A DNA stretch of 64,000 bases. Source: an uncultured Paracoccaceae bacterium (GTDB lineage Bacteria > Pseudomonadota > Alphaproteobacteria > Rhodobacterales > Rhodobacteraceae). Shown here piece after piece: positions 10,117 through 18,803 of the stretch. The stretch is taken from NCBI GenBank assembly GCA_947500005.1, contig CANMQJ010000013.1, positions 62,001 through 126,000 of the forward strand, in the 5' to 3' direction. How positions within the stretch are numbered: position 1 is the stretch's first letter; each line of letters opens with the position of its first letter. Position numbers and translations under genes: made by a program. The notes beneath the pieces are model-generated. The model was not told the DNA's origin. It was given only the letters and a program-made list of their open reading frames with translations, and searched no databases.

Positions 10117-12552
10117 TCAGCCGCTGGGAATGGTGAGCGTCATGTTGCGGCCGCCCTTCTGGTAGCGCAGTTCGCTGTCGCCGATGGCCACGACGCGCCC
10201 GCCATCGACGCGGTCGCCGACCTTGACCTTCTTGTAGCGGCCGCTGGGCAGGCGGATCAGCGCGCGGCGGTTGGACGGGGTGCCATAGACCCCGATCAGG
10301 TTGACCTTGCGCAGGTTGATCGCGTTGTTCATCGTCGCCTGTCGCGAGACCGACTTGGACGAGGGGGCAGCAGGTTTCACCGTGCGGGCGGCAAAGCTGC
10401 CAGTCTCGTCGGCGCCTTCCTCGACTTCGGTGTCCAGATCTTCGGGGCGTACCTTGGGCGGTGCGGAGACGGCGACGGTATTCTCTGTCGGGGCGGCGGT
10501 TTCGGGCTGTGCCTGTTCCACCTGCTCCTGCAGCGACTCGGGCCGCAGCCTGGGGCGGACGCCGGCAAGTTCCTCGCGGGTTCGTCCGCCGAGTTGAAAG
10601 CGCTCGTTCTGCTCGACCAGCGCGTCGGGGCGCAGGCGCGGGCGCATCCCGGCGAGCCTCTCGCGCGCCTCGTCGATCTCGGGCGGTTCCTCGAACCGGA
10701 CGGGCGTGGCCGGGGGCACGACGGGGGGCGGACCGGCATGGATCATCACGCCATCGGGGTTGAGCGTGCCATCGGGTGTCGGCGTCACCAGCCCGCGCGA
10801 GTCGAGCTCGAAATCCGCGCCAGCGGCCGAGGGCGCAGCCAGCGCGGCCATCTGCACGTCGGTGTCGAATTCCTGTGCCGGGGTGAGGGCCACGGCGTCC
10901 TGCGACAGGTCGCGCCGATCGATGGAGGCAATGTAGACATCGTCGAGGCTGATGATGCCGGGCACTTCGGGCACGGCCGGAGCATTGGGCCAGATGCCGG
11001 TCGCGGCATAAAGCGCCTCGTCCGCAGGGGCGGCATCCGCGGCCTCTTCGGGATCGGTCGGCGCCTCCTCGACCACGCGCGGTTCCATCCGCAACGCATC
11101 GAGCACGGCGCCATCGGTTTCAGAAAGCGTCTCCTCCTGCGGCAGGCTTGCCAGCACTTCGGGCGCGGGGGTCGCGGGCGCCTCCGGCTCGTCGGGGCTG
11201 GCAGCGGACGGTTGGGCCTGTGCGGTTTCGGTCGCGGGGGGCTCAGGGTTTTCCCCGGCGGCGATTTCGGTGTCTTCGGGCGCCGACCGGAAGAGGCCTG
11301 TGACGCCGTCTTCGAGGAAAAGCGCGGCCCAGGCGGCGACGCCGGCGAGGAAAATGAGCAGCGCGATGGAGAGCGCAAGCCCCATGAAACGCGGCTTGCC
11401 ACCGACCCCGCCATTGCTCTGCCGCGCGCCGAAGATGGTAAGGCGTTCGGCCTCGCTGGCCGGGTCGCGGGCGACGGCGAACGCCGCCGAGGCGGGTACA
11501 GGGTCGGCCACGGGATGCGCCTGCGCCAGAGGCGGCGGCGGGGCCGGGCGCGTGACGGCGGGGCGGTCGGCGGGTTTTTCGGTCGGGCGTTCGTCCCCAG
11601 CCGGCGCCTCGGGCAGGTCGAGATCGGGTGCCGAGACCGGAGCGCCGCGCTTTGCGGCAGGCTTCGCAACGTCCGGCGCGGGGGTCGCCCTGGCGGCCTC
11701 CGTCTGCGGTTCGGCTGGTTTCGCGGCAGTATTCGGCTTGGGCGCGACCTTCGGCGCGGTCGCGTCGGACGTCGTGTCCTTTGGCGTGGAGACAATCGGC
11801 GGCGCGGTGTCGGGACCGTCGGGTTTTCCGCGACGGCTGGCGAAACCGATCACGGGCGCGGCGCTTGCGCTTTCGGGGCTTGGGTCGGTTTTGGGCGGCT
11901 CTGCCGCCGGATCAGGCTGAGGCTCGGGGTCCGTAGCGAAATCAGGGTCCGATTCGGGGTCGGGGAGTGATTCGTGGCCCACGGCCTGCGGCTGCCGGTC
12001 GGGGATCTCGGCGTCGCCGATCACCACCACCGCGATGCCGTCGGGTTCGACCGCGGCGCTGCCGGTGCGGTCCGCAACGGCGGGCGAGGGGCCGAAGAAG
12101 GGCTCTCCCAGAAAGGGATTGTCGTCCGGAACCGCGACATAGCTGAGTGCCTCGAACCCGTGTTCGCGGGCAAAGGCTTCGGCCTCGTCCAGCGTTTCGC
12201 GAGCGACTGCGGCCACATGGGTCACCGTGCCGTCGGGCGAGATATCATAGGCCAGTTCTTCGATCGTGTAAGGCGTCGTGCCGTCGAGCGCGGCCTCGAC
12301 CGCCTCGCGGCGCGCGTGCTCGTCGAGCGTGCCGGTCTCGACCGTGAGATACTTGATCTGGTCGTTGGGGATGATGAGTTTGCAACTCACCTGCGGTTCG
12401 AGCAGGAGAGCCTTGTCGCGCAGGGTTGAAAGCGCGCCTGCAAGGTCCGGGGCATCGAGCGGCGCGCCGCCAACACGGCGCCATCCCCCTGCCGCACGGT
12501 GCAGGAGCGAAATTCCCTCAAAGGACAGGGACAGGGCGAAAGCCGGTTTCAT
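10117..12552 (-). CDS. Large single-span protein with PilM/GspL-like head and PilP/GspC-like tail
   Basis: An 811-residue protein I cannot place in one family. Residues 1-~150 look like the first subdomain of actin-like assembly proteins (FALSLSFEGISLLHR, CKLIIPNDQIKYLTVET, TPYTIEELAYDI, VAAVARETLDEAEAFAREHGF), i.e. GspL/PilM style. Residues ~150-385 are Pro/Ala/Glu-rich linker. One membrane helix is at ~388-410 (MGLALSIALLIFLAGVAAWA). A second long acidic, Pro-rich linker follows, with a repeated RPRLRP motif. The last ~65 residues (VNLIGVYGTPSNRRALIRLP, KKVKVGDRVDGGRVVAIGDS) resemble PilP/GspC homology regions. Homologues in Rhodobacterales are sometimes labelled translation initiation factor 2, which nothing here supports. 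No other secretion or pilus gene is nearby. Divergent from the SIMPL gene. Confidence 0.7.
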   Translation of the reverse strand: MKPAFALSLSFEGISLLHRAAGGWRRVGGAPLDAPDLAGALSTLRDKALLLEPQVSCKLIIPNDQIKYLTVETGTLDEHARREAVEAALDGTTPYTIEELAYDISPDGTVTHVAAVARETLDEAEAFAREHGFEALSYVAVPDDNPFLGEPFFGPSPAVADRTGSAAVEPDGIAVVVIGDAEIPDRQPQAVGHESLPDPESDPDFATDPEPQPDPAAEPPKTDPSPESASAAPVIGFASRRGKPDGPDTAPPIVSTPKDTTSDATAPKVAPKPNTAAKPAEPQTEAARATPAPDVAKPAAKRGAPVSAPDLDLPEAPAGDERPTEKPADRPAVTRPAPPPPLAQAHPVADPVPASAAFAVARDPASEAERLTIFGARQSNGGVGGKPRFMGLALSIALLIFLAGVAAWAALFLEDGVTGLFRSAPEDTEIAAGENPEPPATETAQAQPSAASPDEPEAPATPAPEVLASLPQEETLSETDGAVLDALRMEPRVVEEAPTDPEEAADAAPADEALYAATGIWPNAPAVPEVPGIISLDDVYIASIDRRDLSQDAVALTPAQEFDTDVQMAALAAPSAAGADFELDSRGLVTPTPDGTLNPDGVMIHAGPPPVVPPATPVRFEEPPEIDEARERLAGMRPRLRPDALVEQNERFQLGGRTREELAGVRPRLRPESLQEQVEQAQPETAAPTENTVAVSAPPKVRPEDLDTEVEEGADETGSFAARTVKPAAPSSKSVSRQATMNNAINLRKVNLIGVYGTPSNRRALIRLPSGRYKKVKVGDRVDGGRVVAIGDSELRYQKGGRNMTLTIPSG

Positions 12553-12716
12553 GTCTTGGTCTTGGCACCCGTATCAACTGCTACGCAAGCCTGTCTCGGC
12601 CTGTGGCGCGACTGTAAAGCAGGAACCCGCCGAGGAAAAGGAAAACGCCGCGCGCCCTCTTGCCCGGCAAAGCTTTGCGCAGGCATGATTTAACGACAAC
12701 AATGGGAGTAGACCAG

Positions 12717-13412
12717 TTGAAGACATTCGTATTTCTGGCCCTGGCGCTGATCGCGCCCCTGGCGGGCTGGGCCGAGGAGCAACCGCGCACGATCACCGTC
12801 AATGGCGAGGGCTCGGTCGAGGCTGCGCCGGACATGGCAACCATCGTCCTGGGCGTCACCAACGAGGCGGCGGAGGCCGGGGCGGCGATGCAGGCGACCT
12901 CGGAGGCGGTGACGCGAGTCCTTGCACGGCTGGAGGAGATGGGTATCGCCGCGCGCGACATGCAGACCCGCGATCTCTCGCTGCGCCCGGTCTGGTCCGA
13001 TCAGCGGCCCGTGGATCAGAGCGAACCGCGCAAGATCACCGGTTTCGTCGCCTCGAACCGGTTGTTCGTGCGGGTGCGCGAGCTGGATCGTCTGGGGGCG
13101 GTGATGGATGCCGTGATCCGGGATGGTGCCAATGATTTCAATGGCCTGAACTTCGGTCTTGAAGAGCCGGAGCCGCTTGTGGTCGAGGCGCGCGCCGAGG
13201 CGGTACGCGACGCGATGGACAAGGCGCGGCAACTTGCCGAGGCGGCGGGCGTGACGCTGGGCGAGGTCGTTACCCTGTCGGAGCATGGAGGCCGGCCCAT
13301 GGCCCGGATGGCCGAGATGGCGATGGCCGATTCCGGCGGTGGCGTGCCGGTGGCCGGGGGTGAAGTCTCGGTCCAGGTCAGTGTCTCGATGGTTTTCGCC
13401 ATCGCGGAGTAG
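12717..13412 (+). CDS. SIMPL-domain (DUF541) periplasmic protein
   Basis: About 231 residues with a signal peptide (KTFVFLALALIAPLAGWAEE) followed by one SIMPL domain (TITVNGEGSVEAAPDMATI, then KARQLAEAAGVTLGEV and SVQVSVSMVFAI). Family members include BP26/OMP28 of Brucella and oxidative-stress-related YggE; the exact role is unsettled. Start: TTG at 12717 has a GGGAG site 8 bases upstream and gives a normal signal peptide. An in-frame ATG at 12702 has a weaker ribosome-binding site, so the start is uncertain by five codons. The TAG stop sits in the loop of a 7-bp hairpin. Confidence 0.85.
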   Translation: MKTFVFLALALIAPLAGWAEEQPRTITVNGEGSVEAAPDMATIVLGVTNEAAEAGAAMQATSEAVTRVLARLEEMGIAARDMQTRDLSLRPVWSDQRPVDQSEPRKITGFVASNRLFVRVRELDRLGAVMDAVIRDGANDFNGLNFGLEEPEPLVVEARAEAVRDAMDKARQLAEAAGVTLGEVVTLSEHGGRPMARMAEMAMADSGGGVPVAGGEVSVQVSVSMVFAIAE

Positions 13413-13422
13413 AGGCTCCGCG
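13403..13422 (+). terminator. Hairpin over the SIMPL gene stop
   Basis: A 7-bp perfect stem (CGCGGAG / CTCCGCG) with a 6-nt loop that holds the TAG stop codon at 13410-13412. No T run follows. It lies between the ends of two convergent genes and may act as a short bidirectional terminator or 3'-end stabiliser. Confidence 0.4.
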
Positions 13423-13427
13423 AGGCC

Positions 13428-14321
13428 TCAGGGCGTGCGGCGGTCGCCCCAGTTCAGCCAGGCGACATCCTCGGCCGGCAGCATGGCGGCGATGTGCGCG
13501 TCATAGGCCTCCATGTCAGCGGCGGTCAGCCGGCCCTGCCATTTGCCGGAACTGCCGGAATTGTAGAAATCCGCCAGATCGTGGAACGGCGTGTCCTCGT
13601 GGAAGCGCCGTTCGCTGGCTTCGACCGCCTTGCGCATCGTGGCAAAGGTGGTCGCCGTTGCGATGTCATCGCGCAGCCGGTCGGGCAGGGGAATGTCCAG
13701 CAGCCGGGCCAGCCGCGCGACCTGTCCCGGCAGGTCGCGGGTGAGATCGGCATAATGGAAGAAATGCACGTTGCCCCCGGCCCGGCGCGCCTGCGCCTCG
13801 GTGTAGTGATGTACGATCGAGGCGACGGTCAGGTCGTCAGTGCCGCCATCGGTCGGCGGCCCGTCCAGGAAACGGTGAAAGCCCGCGCGCTCATCCTCGG
13901 GGAACATGTAGTCGAGCCAGTCGTGTTTCATGTTCGCGGCATGGGTGCGCAGCGAGAAATGAACGTCGACCGGGTGGCGGTAGACGGCGATATAGGTTGG
14001 CTCGGCCGCGTAGGAGATGCCGTCCATCGGCGTATGGCTCTTGATGCATCGCCGACGCTCCAGCCCGTCGAGGAAGGCCGTTATCTCGTGCCGGTCGCGA
14101 AAGGCGGCGTCGAGCCAGGGCGCATGCTGCGATCCGCCGGCATCGGGGACCGCGCGGCCATGGATCAGCATCATCACGATGTTGAGCATCCAGGTCGTGC
14201 CGCATTTGGGCGGCGTGACCACGAAGACGTCATCGGGCCGCAGTGTGAACCAGCCCCAGACATCGGTGTCGGTGACCACGCCGCGATAGTCGCGCAGGCG
14301 TTCCGGTTCCGGTCGTTTCAT
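13428..14321 (-). CDS. PAPS-dependent sulfotransferase (Sulfotransfer_1 type)
   Basis: A 297-residue soluble protein with both PAPS-binding signatures: the 5'-phosphosulfate loop TPPKCGTTWM at 36-45 and the 3'-phosphate-binding YRHPVDVHFS. The C-terminal NSGSSGKWQGRL resembles the GxxGxWK-type loop of eukaryotic cytosolic sulfotransferases. It would transfer sulfate to a hydroxyl or amine of a small molecule; the acceptor is unknown. No PAPS-synthesis or polysaccharide genes adjoin it, although a sulfur-assimilation gene (MetY/MetZ type) lies upstream on the same strand, beyond a hairpin. Confidence 0.9.
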   Translation of the reverse strand: MKRPEPERLRDYRGVVTDTDVWGWFTLRPDDVFVVTPPKCGTTWMLNIVMMLIHGRAVPDAGGSQHAPWLDAAFRDRHEITAFLDGLERRRCIKSHTPMDGISYAAEPTYIAVYRHPVDVHFSLRTHAANMKHDWLDYMFPEDERAGFHRFLDGPPTDGGTDDLTVASIVHHYTEAQARRAGGNVHFFHYADLTRDLPGQVARLARLLDIPLPDRLRDDIATATTFATMRKAVEASERRFHEDTPFHDLADFYNSGSSGKWQGRLTAADMEAYDAHIAAMLPAEDVAWLNWGDRRTP

Positions 14322-14438
14322 GCGCGCCCCCTTGCCATGTGCCGCCGGGTCTCAGCATCGGCCGGTTTCCTGCGCGGCGCGAGTCTTTTGTGTTCCCTGG
14401 GATGTGCCCAGCGGGCGTTATCGTCGCCGGAACAGGTG

Positions 14439-14462
14439 CAAGGGGGCCGTGCGGCCCCCTTG
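14439..14462 (-). terminator. Hairpin downstream of the MetY/MetZ-type gene
   Basis: A perfect 10-bp stem (CAAGGGGGCC / GGCCCCCTTG) with a GTGC loop lies 8 bp after the stop of the minus-strand sulfhydrylase gene. No T run follows on the minus strand, so it is a terminator-like hairpin and not a textbook one. Confidence 0.6.
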
Positions 14463-14470
14463 CCGGTCTG

Positions 14471-15763
14471 TCAGCCGCAGGCCTTGGCCAGCGCCTGGTC
14501 GAGATCGGCGATCAGGTCGTCGGCATCCTCGATCCCGATCGACAGGCGCACGATGTTCGGCCCGGCGCCGGCGGCCTCCTGCTGCTCGGGCGTGAGCTGG
14601 CGATGGGTGGTGGACGCGGAATGGATCACCAGCGACCGCGTGTCGCCGAGGTTCGCGACGTGGCTGAAGATTTCAAGCGAGTTGACCAGCTTGACGCAGG
14701 CCTCGTACCCCCCCTTGACGGCGAAGGTGAAGAGCGCGCCGGCGCCCTTGGGATAGTGCTGCTTGACCCTCTGCGCGTAGGGCGAGGAGGGCAGGCCGGC
14801 ATAGGTGACGAAATCGACGCGGGGATCGTTCTCCAGCCATTGCGCGACCTTCTCGGCGTTCTCGACATGGCGCTGCATGCGCAGGCTCAGCGTTTCGATC
14901 CCCATCAGCGTGTAATGCGCGGCTTGCGGGTTGAGCGTCATGCCAAGGTCGCGCAGTCCGATGGCGATGCCGTGGAAGGTGAAGGCCAGCGGCCCGAAGG
15001 TCTCGTGGAACTTCAGCCCGTGATAGGCGGGTTCGGGTGCTGAGAGAGAGGGGAACTTGTCATTGGCCGACCAGTCGAAATTCCCCGAGTCGATCACCAC
15101 GCCGCCGGTCACGGTGCCGTTCCCGGTCAGGAACTTGGTCATCGAATGGACCACCAGCGTTGCGCCATGCTCGATCGGGCGGCACAGGTAAGGCGTGGCG
15201 GAGGTGTTGTCGATGATCAGCGGCACGCCCGCCGCGTCCGTGATATCGGCGATGGCGCGGATGTCGGTGACATAGCCGCCGGGATTCGAGATCGACTCGC
15301 CAAAGACCGCGCGGGTATTCTCGTCGATCGCGGCCTTCACCGCATCGGTATCGTCGAAATCGACGAACTTGGCCGACCAGCCGAACCGCTTGATGGTCTG
15401 GCTGAACTGCGTGATCGTGCCACCATAAAGACGGGTCGAGGCCACCACGTTGCAGCCCGGCGCCATCAGCGGGAAAAGCGCCATGATCTGGGCCGCGTGT
15501 CCCGAGGAGCAGCAGACTGCGCCGACACCGCCCTCGAGCGTGGCCATGCGTTCCTGCAGCACGGCGACGGTCGGGTTGGTCAGGCGGGAGTAGATATAGC
15601 CCACTTCCTGGAGGTTGAAGAGAGCGGCGGCGTGATCGGCGTCGCGGAACACGTAGGCGGTGGTCTGGTAGATCGGCGTCTGCCGCGCGCCGGTGGCCGG
15701 GTCGGGCCGGGCGCCGGCATGGATCTGAAGCGTGTCGAACCCGTAAGTGGGGCTGTCGGACAT
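14471..15763 (-). CDS. metY: O-acetylhomoserine (or O-succinylhomoserine) sulfhydrylase
   Basis: PLP enzyme of the Cys/Met metabolism family, 430 residues, the length of O-acetylhomoserine sulfhydrylases. Features are YSRLTNPT (57-64), CCSSGHAAQI (84-93), IIDNTSATPYL (183-193, Asp185 pairing with the pyridine nitrogen) and HSMTKFLTG with the Schiff-base Lys210. The large HGIAIGLRDLGMTLNP insertion is typical of the MetY branch. It makes homocysteine directly from sulfide. The family usually has Phe after DNT, whereas Ser is present here. Divergent from ccmA with 130 bp between starts. Substrate (acetyl or succinyl ester) is not decided by sequence alone. Confidence 0.9.
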   Translation of the reverse strand: MSDSPTYGFDTLQIHAGARPDPATGARQTPIYQTTAYVFRDADHAAALFNLQEVGYIYSRLTNPTVAVLQERMATLEGGVGAVCCSSGHAAQIMALFPLMAPGCNVVASTRLYGGTITQFSQTIKRFGWSAKFVDFDDTDAVKAAIDENTRAVFGESISNPGGYVTDIRAIADITDAAGVPLIIDNTSATPYLCRPIEHGATLVVHSMTKFLTGNGTVTGGVVIDSGNFDWSANDKFPSLSAPEPAYHGLKFHETFGPLAFTFHGIAIGLRDLGMTLNPQAAHYTLMGIETLSLRMQRHVENAEKVAQWLENDPRVDFVTYAGLPSSPYAQRVKQHYPKGAGALFTFAVKGGYEACVKLVNSLEIFSHVANLGDTRSLVIHSASTTHRQLTPEQQEAAGAGPNIVRLSIGIEDADDLIADLDQALAKACG

Positions 15764-15893
15764 GGTGGTCGTCTCCCTGTGATAATCCCTTGCCCTCCTT
15801 TAGGACATCGCCCGACGCGGCACAACGCGCGGCGGAAGGTCCTGCGGCAAATGCGGTCTTTTGAATGCGGCGGCTTTGGGCTAAGCGGGCTGC

Positions 15894-16508
15894 ATGACCT
15901 TGACCGTCTCCGACCTGTCCATCGCCCGTGGCGGCCTCCCCGTGCTGGAGGGCCTCAGTTTCGTGCTGGAGCCGGGCCGCGCGCTGATCCTGCGCGGGCC
16001 GAACGGGATCGGCAAGACGACCTTGCTGCGGACGCTCGCGGGGTTGCAGCCGGCCTTGACGGGCCGGATCGAGGGGGCAGAGGACCGCATCGCCTATGCC
16101 GCCCATTCCGACGGCATCAAGCCCACGCTGAGCGTGACCGAGAACCTGGCCTTCTGGGCCAGCGTGTTCGGCACGCGCGACATCGCCCCCGCGCTCGATG
16201 CCTTTGCGCTGAACGATCTGGCGGGGCGCTTTGCCGGCAACCTCTCGGCCGGGCAGAAGCGGCGGCTGGGGCTGGCGCGGATGCTGGTCACCGGACGGCC
16301 GATCTGGATGCTGGACGAGCCCACCGTCTCGCTGGACCGGGACGCGGTAGCGCTGTTCGCCGATGCGGTGCGCGCGCATCTGGGGCAGGGCGGATCGGCG
16401 CTGATCGCGACCCATATCGATCTGGGGCTCGAGGCCGAGGTGCTGGAGGTCGGACCCTACAAGGCCGCGCCGCCGCCCCTCGATGATTTCGATGGAGGCT
16501 TCCTGTGA
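15894..16508 (+). CDS. ccmA: Haem exporter ATPase CcmA
   Basis: ABC ATPase of cytochrome c maturation system I, 204 residues. Walker [10 protein letters not shown] at 35-43, signature [13 protein letters not shown], Walker B IWMLDEPT and the switch His in ATHIDLG are all present. With CcmB it powers release of holo-CcmE from CcmC. The last codons overlap the ccmB start by 4 bp (translational coupling). First gene of the ccmABCD-ccmG run. Confidence 0.96.
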   Translation: MTLTVSDLSIARGGLPVLEGLSFVLEPGRALILRGPNGIGKTTLLRTLAGLQPALTGRIEGAEDRIAYAAHSDGIKPTLSVTENLAFWASVFGTRDIAPALDAFALNDLAGRFAGNLSAGQKRRLGLARMLVTGRPIWMLDEPTVSLDRDAVALFADAVRAHLGQGGSALIATHIDLGLEAEVLEVGPYKAAPPPLDDFDGGFL

Positions 16509-17161
16509 TCGCCCTGCTCCTGCGCGACCTGCGCCTTGCCTTTCGCGCGGGTGGCGGGTTCGGGCTTGGCCTTGCCTTCTTTCTCATCGTCACGGTGCTG
16601 GTGCCGTTCTCGGTAGGGCCGCAATCGGACCTGCTGGCCACCATCGCACCCGGCGTGCTGTGGCTGGGGGCGCTGCTGGCCTGCCTTCTCTCGCTTGACC
16701 GTCTGCTCGCGCTCGACTGGGAGGATGGCTCGCTCGACCTGCTGGCCACGGCGCCGCTGCCGCTGGAGGCTACGGTGAGCGTCAAGGCGCTGGCCCACTG
16801 GATCACCACCGGTCTGCCGCTGGTGTTGGCCGCGCCGGTGCTGGGGGTGCTTTTGAACCTGCCCGGACCGGGGTTCTCCTGGCTGCTGGTCTCGCTGCTG
16901 CTGGGCACGCCCGCGCTGTCGGTGATCGGCACTTTCGGCGCGGCGCTGACCGTGGGCCTCAAGCGTGGCGGGCTGCTCCTGTCGTTGCTGGTGCTGCCGC
17001 TTTACGTGCCCACGCTGATCTTCGGCGCCGAGGTCGCACGGCGCGGCGCGGTGGGGATGGAGACATCCACGCCGCTCCTCCTGCTTGCAGGGATCACCGC
17101 CGGGGCCGTCGCGCTTCTGCCTTTTGCCAGCGCCGCGGTGCTGCGCGTCAATCTGCGCTAG
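16505..17161 (+). CDS. ccmB: Haem exporter membrane protein CcmB
   Basis: A 218-residue polytopic protein with about six hydrophobic segments and the family elements near the start ([15 protein letters not shown]) and in the middle ([34 protein letters not shown]). It is the membrane partner of CcmA. The start overlaps the ccmA stop by 4 bp, and ccmC follows after 39 bp. Confidence 0.95.
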   Translation: MIALLLRDLRLAFRAGGGFGLGLAFFLIVTVLVPFSVGPQSDLLATIAPGVLWLGALLACLLSLDRLLALDWEDGSLDLLATAPLPLEATVSVKALAHWITTGLPLVLAAPVLGVLLNLPGPGFSWLLVSLLLGTPALSVIGTFGAALTVGLKRGGLLLSLLVLPLYVPTLIFGAEVARRGAVGMETSTPLLLLAGITAGAVALLPFASAAVLRVNLR

Positions 17162-17200
17162 CCATTGGCGATTGAGGCGCCCCCGAAACCGGATTAGATA

Positions 17201-17971
17201 ATGCCCATGTCACGCACGGATAAAGCCAACACCTTCTGGTCCTACGCCAATCCGAAGAAGTTCCTGGCCACCACGGAACGGATGCTGCCCGTCCTGTGGG
17301 TGCTGGCCTTTGCCTGCCTCGCGATCGGTCTGGTCTGGGGCTTCTTCTTCACGCCCGACGATTACCGGCAGGGATCGACGGTAAAGATCATCTACCTGCA
17401 CGTCCCCTCGGCGCTGATGGCAATCAATACCTGGCTGATGATGCTTGTGACCTCGCTGATCTGGCTGATCCGGCGGCACCATGTCTCGGCCCTGGCCGCG
17501 CGGGCGGCGGCACCGGTGGGGATCGCGTTCACCCTGATCGCGCTTGTGACGGGGGCGATCTGGGGCCAGCCGATGTGGGGCACCTGGTGGGCCTGGGATC
17601 CGCGGCTGACCTCCTTTCTGATCCTGTTCCTGTTCTATCTCGGGTATGTCGCGCTATGGGAGGCCATCGATGATCCCGACACGGCGGCGGACCTGACCTC
17701 GGTCCTGTGCCTTGTGGGGTCGGTATTCGCGCTGCTCAGCCGCTACGCGGTCAATTTCTGGAACCAGGGGCTGCACCAGGGCGCCTCTCTCAGCCTCGAC
17801 AAGGAAACGAACGTGGCCGATGTCTTCTACCAGCCGCTGCTGGTGGCCATCGCCGGTTTCGTGCTTCTCTTTGTCGCGCTGGTCTTCTATCGCACGGGGA
17901 CCGAGATCCGGGCGCGGCGGATCAAGGCGCTTCTGGCACGCGAAAGGGCGCAGGAAGGAATGGGGCGATGA
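17201..17971 (+). CDS. ccmC: Haem lyase component CcmC
   Basis: A 256-residue membrane protein that loads haem onto CcmE. It carries the tryptophan-rich WWD motif (MWGTWWAWDPRLTSF) and the flanking axial His candidates (IIYLHVPSALMA and the His within NQGLHQGASL). Six membrane helices are evident. Two in-frame ATGs (17201 and 17207) are possible; the second, MSRTDKANTFWSYANP, is closer to homologues in length. The stop overlaps the ccmD start. Confidence 0.95.
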   Translation: MPMSRTDKANTFWSYANPKKFLATTERMLPVLWVLAFACLAIGLVWGFFFTPDDYRQGSTVKIIYLHVPSALMAINTWLMMLVTSLIWLIRRHHVSALAARAAAPVGIAFTLIALVTGAIWGQPMWGTWWAWDPRLTSFLILFLFYLGYVALWEAIDDPDTAADLTSVLCLVGSVFALLSRYAVNFWNQGLHQGASLSLDKETNVADVFYQPLLVAIAGFVLLFVALVFYRTGTEIRARRIKALLARERAQEGMGR

Positions 17972-18126
17972 TGCCGGACCTTGGAAAATACGCCGATACG
18001 GTGATCTCGGCCTATATCGTGTCGCTGTTGTTGCTGGCCGCCATCGTGGCGCTGTCGGTCTGGCGCGGGCGCCGGGTGCGGGCAGAAATGGAACGGATCG
18101 AGGCACGGGTGTCGAAACATGGCTAA
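17968..18126 (+). CDS. ccmD: Haem exporter protein CcmD
   Basis: A 52-residue single-span protein (MMPDLGKYADTVISAYIVSL, then a hydrophobic stretch and a basic WRGRRVRAEMERIEARV tail), the usual size and layout of CcmD. In system I it stabilises the CcmABC-CcmE complex. Two adjacent ATGs (17968, 17971) overlap the ccmC stop; GGAAGG just upstream serves either. It overlaps the ccmG start by 8 bp. Confidence 0.92.
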   Translation: MMPDLGKYADTVISAYIVSLLLLAAIVALSVWRGRRVRAEMERIEARVSKHG

Positions 18127-18658
18127 AGTCTCGCCGCTGATGATCGCGCCGCCGGCGATCTTTGCCGCGCTGGCGGTTTTGTTCTACGTGGGCATGATGC
18201 GCGAGGACAAGGAGAGCCTGCCCTCGGCGCGCGAGGGCAGGCCCGCGCCGGCCGTCGTGCTGACGGAGTTTCCCGGCAAGCCCGGCTTCGACGATGCCAC
18301 GCTGCGCGACGGCGAGGTGAAGCTGGTGAATTACTGGGCCAGCTGGTGCGCGCCCTGCCGCGTCGAGCATCCCAGTCTCGAGGCGCTGGCCGGGGAGGGC
18401 ATCCCGATCTATGGCGTGAACTACAAGGACACGATCGGACAGGCGCAGGGCTTCCTGGAAGAGCTTGGAGATCCCTACACGGCGATCGGCCGCGACGAGC
18501 AGGGACGCATGGCGCTCGACTGGGGCCTTTACGGCGTGCCCGAAACCTACGTGATCGCGGGCGACGGCACGGTGGTGCTGCGGTTCGCCGGGCCGATCAC
18601 CAGCCGGGTCATCGACAAGACGATCCGGCCCGCGCTGGAACGCGCCGCGGACCGGTAA
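18119..18658 (+). CDS. ccmG: Thiol:disulfide interchange protein CcmG/DsbE
   Basis: A 179-residue membrane-anchored periplasmic thioredoxin. An N-terminal anchor (IAPPAIFAALAVLFYVG) is followed by the thioredoxin fold with active site NYWASWCAPCRVEHP and the cis-Pro region YGVPETYVI. It keeps apocytochrome haem-binding cysteines reduced for ligation. The start overlaps ccmD by 8 bp. No ccmE, ccmF or ccmH follow; these must lie elsewhere. Confidence 0.95.
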   Translation: MAKVSPLMIAPPAIFAALAVLFYVGMMREDKESLPSAREGRPAPAVVLTEFPGKPGFDDATLRDGEVKLVNYWASWCAPCRVEHPSLEALAGEGIPIYGVNYKDTIGQAQGFLEELGDPYTAIGRDEQGRMALDWGLYGVPETYVIAGDGTVVLRFAGPITSRVIDKTIRPALERAADR

Positions 18659-18803
18659 CCGGGCAGGGGGCGCCGCACCCTCTTGGCACGTGTCGCGCCA
18701 ATTCACCCCCGCCCGTTATTTGCCAGCGAGAAGAAGACCAGGCGCGCCGAGCTTTCGGTGCGTCGGAAGAAATGGTCTCCCGTCAGGGATGCCGGAAATG
18801 TGT

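Noticed and set aside
7584..10136. 850-codon plus-strand frame opposite the antiporter gene
   Set aside because: It is His/Gln/Asp-rich translation of the complementary strand of a clear CPA2 antiporter, with no recognisable domain.
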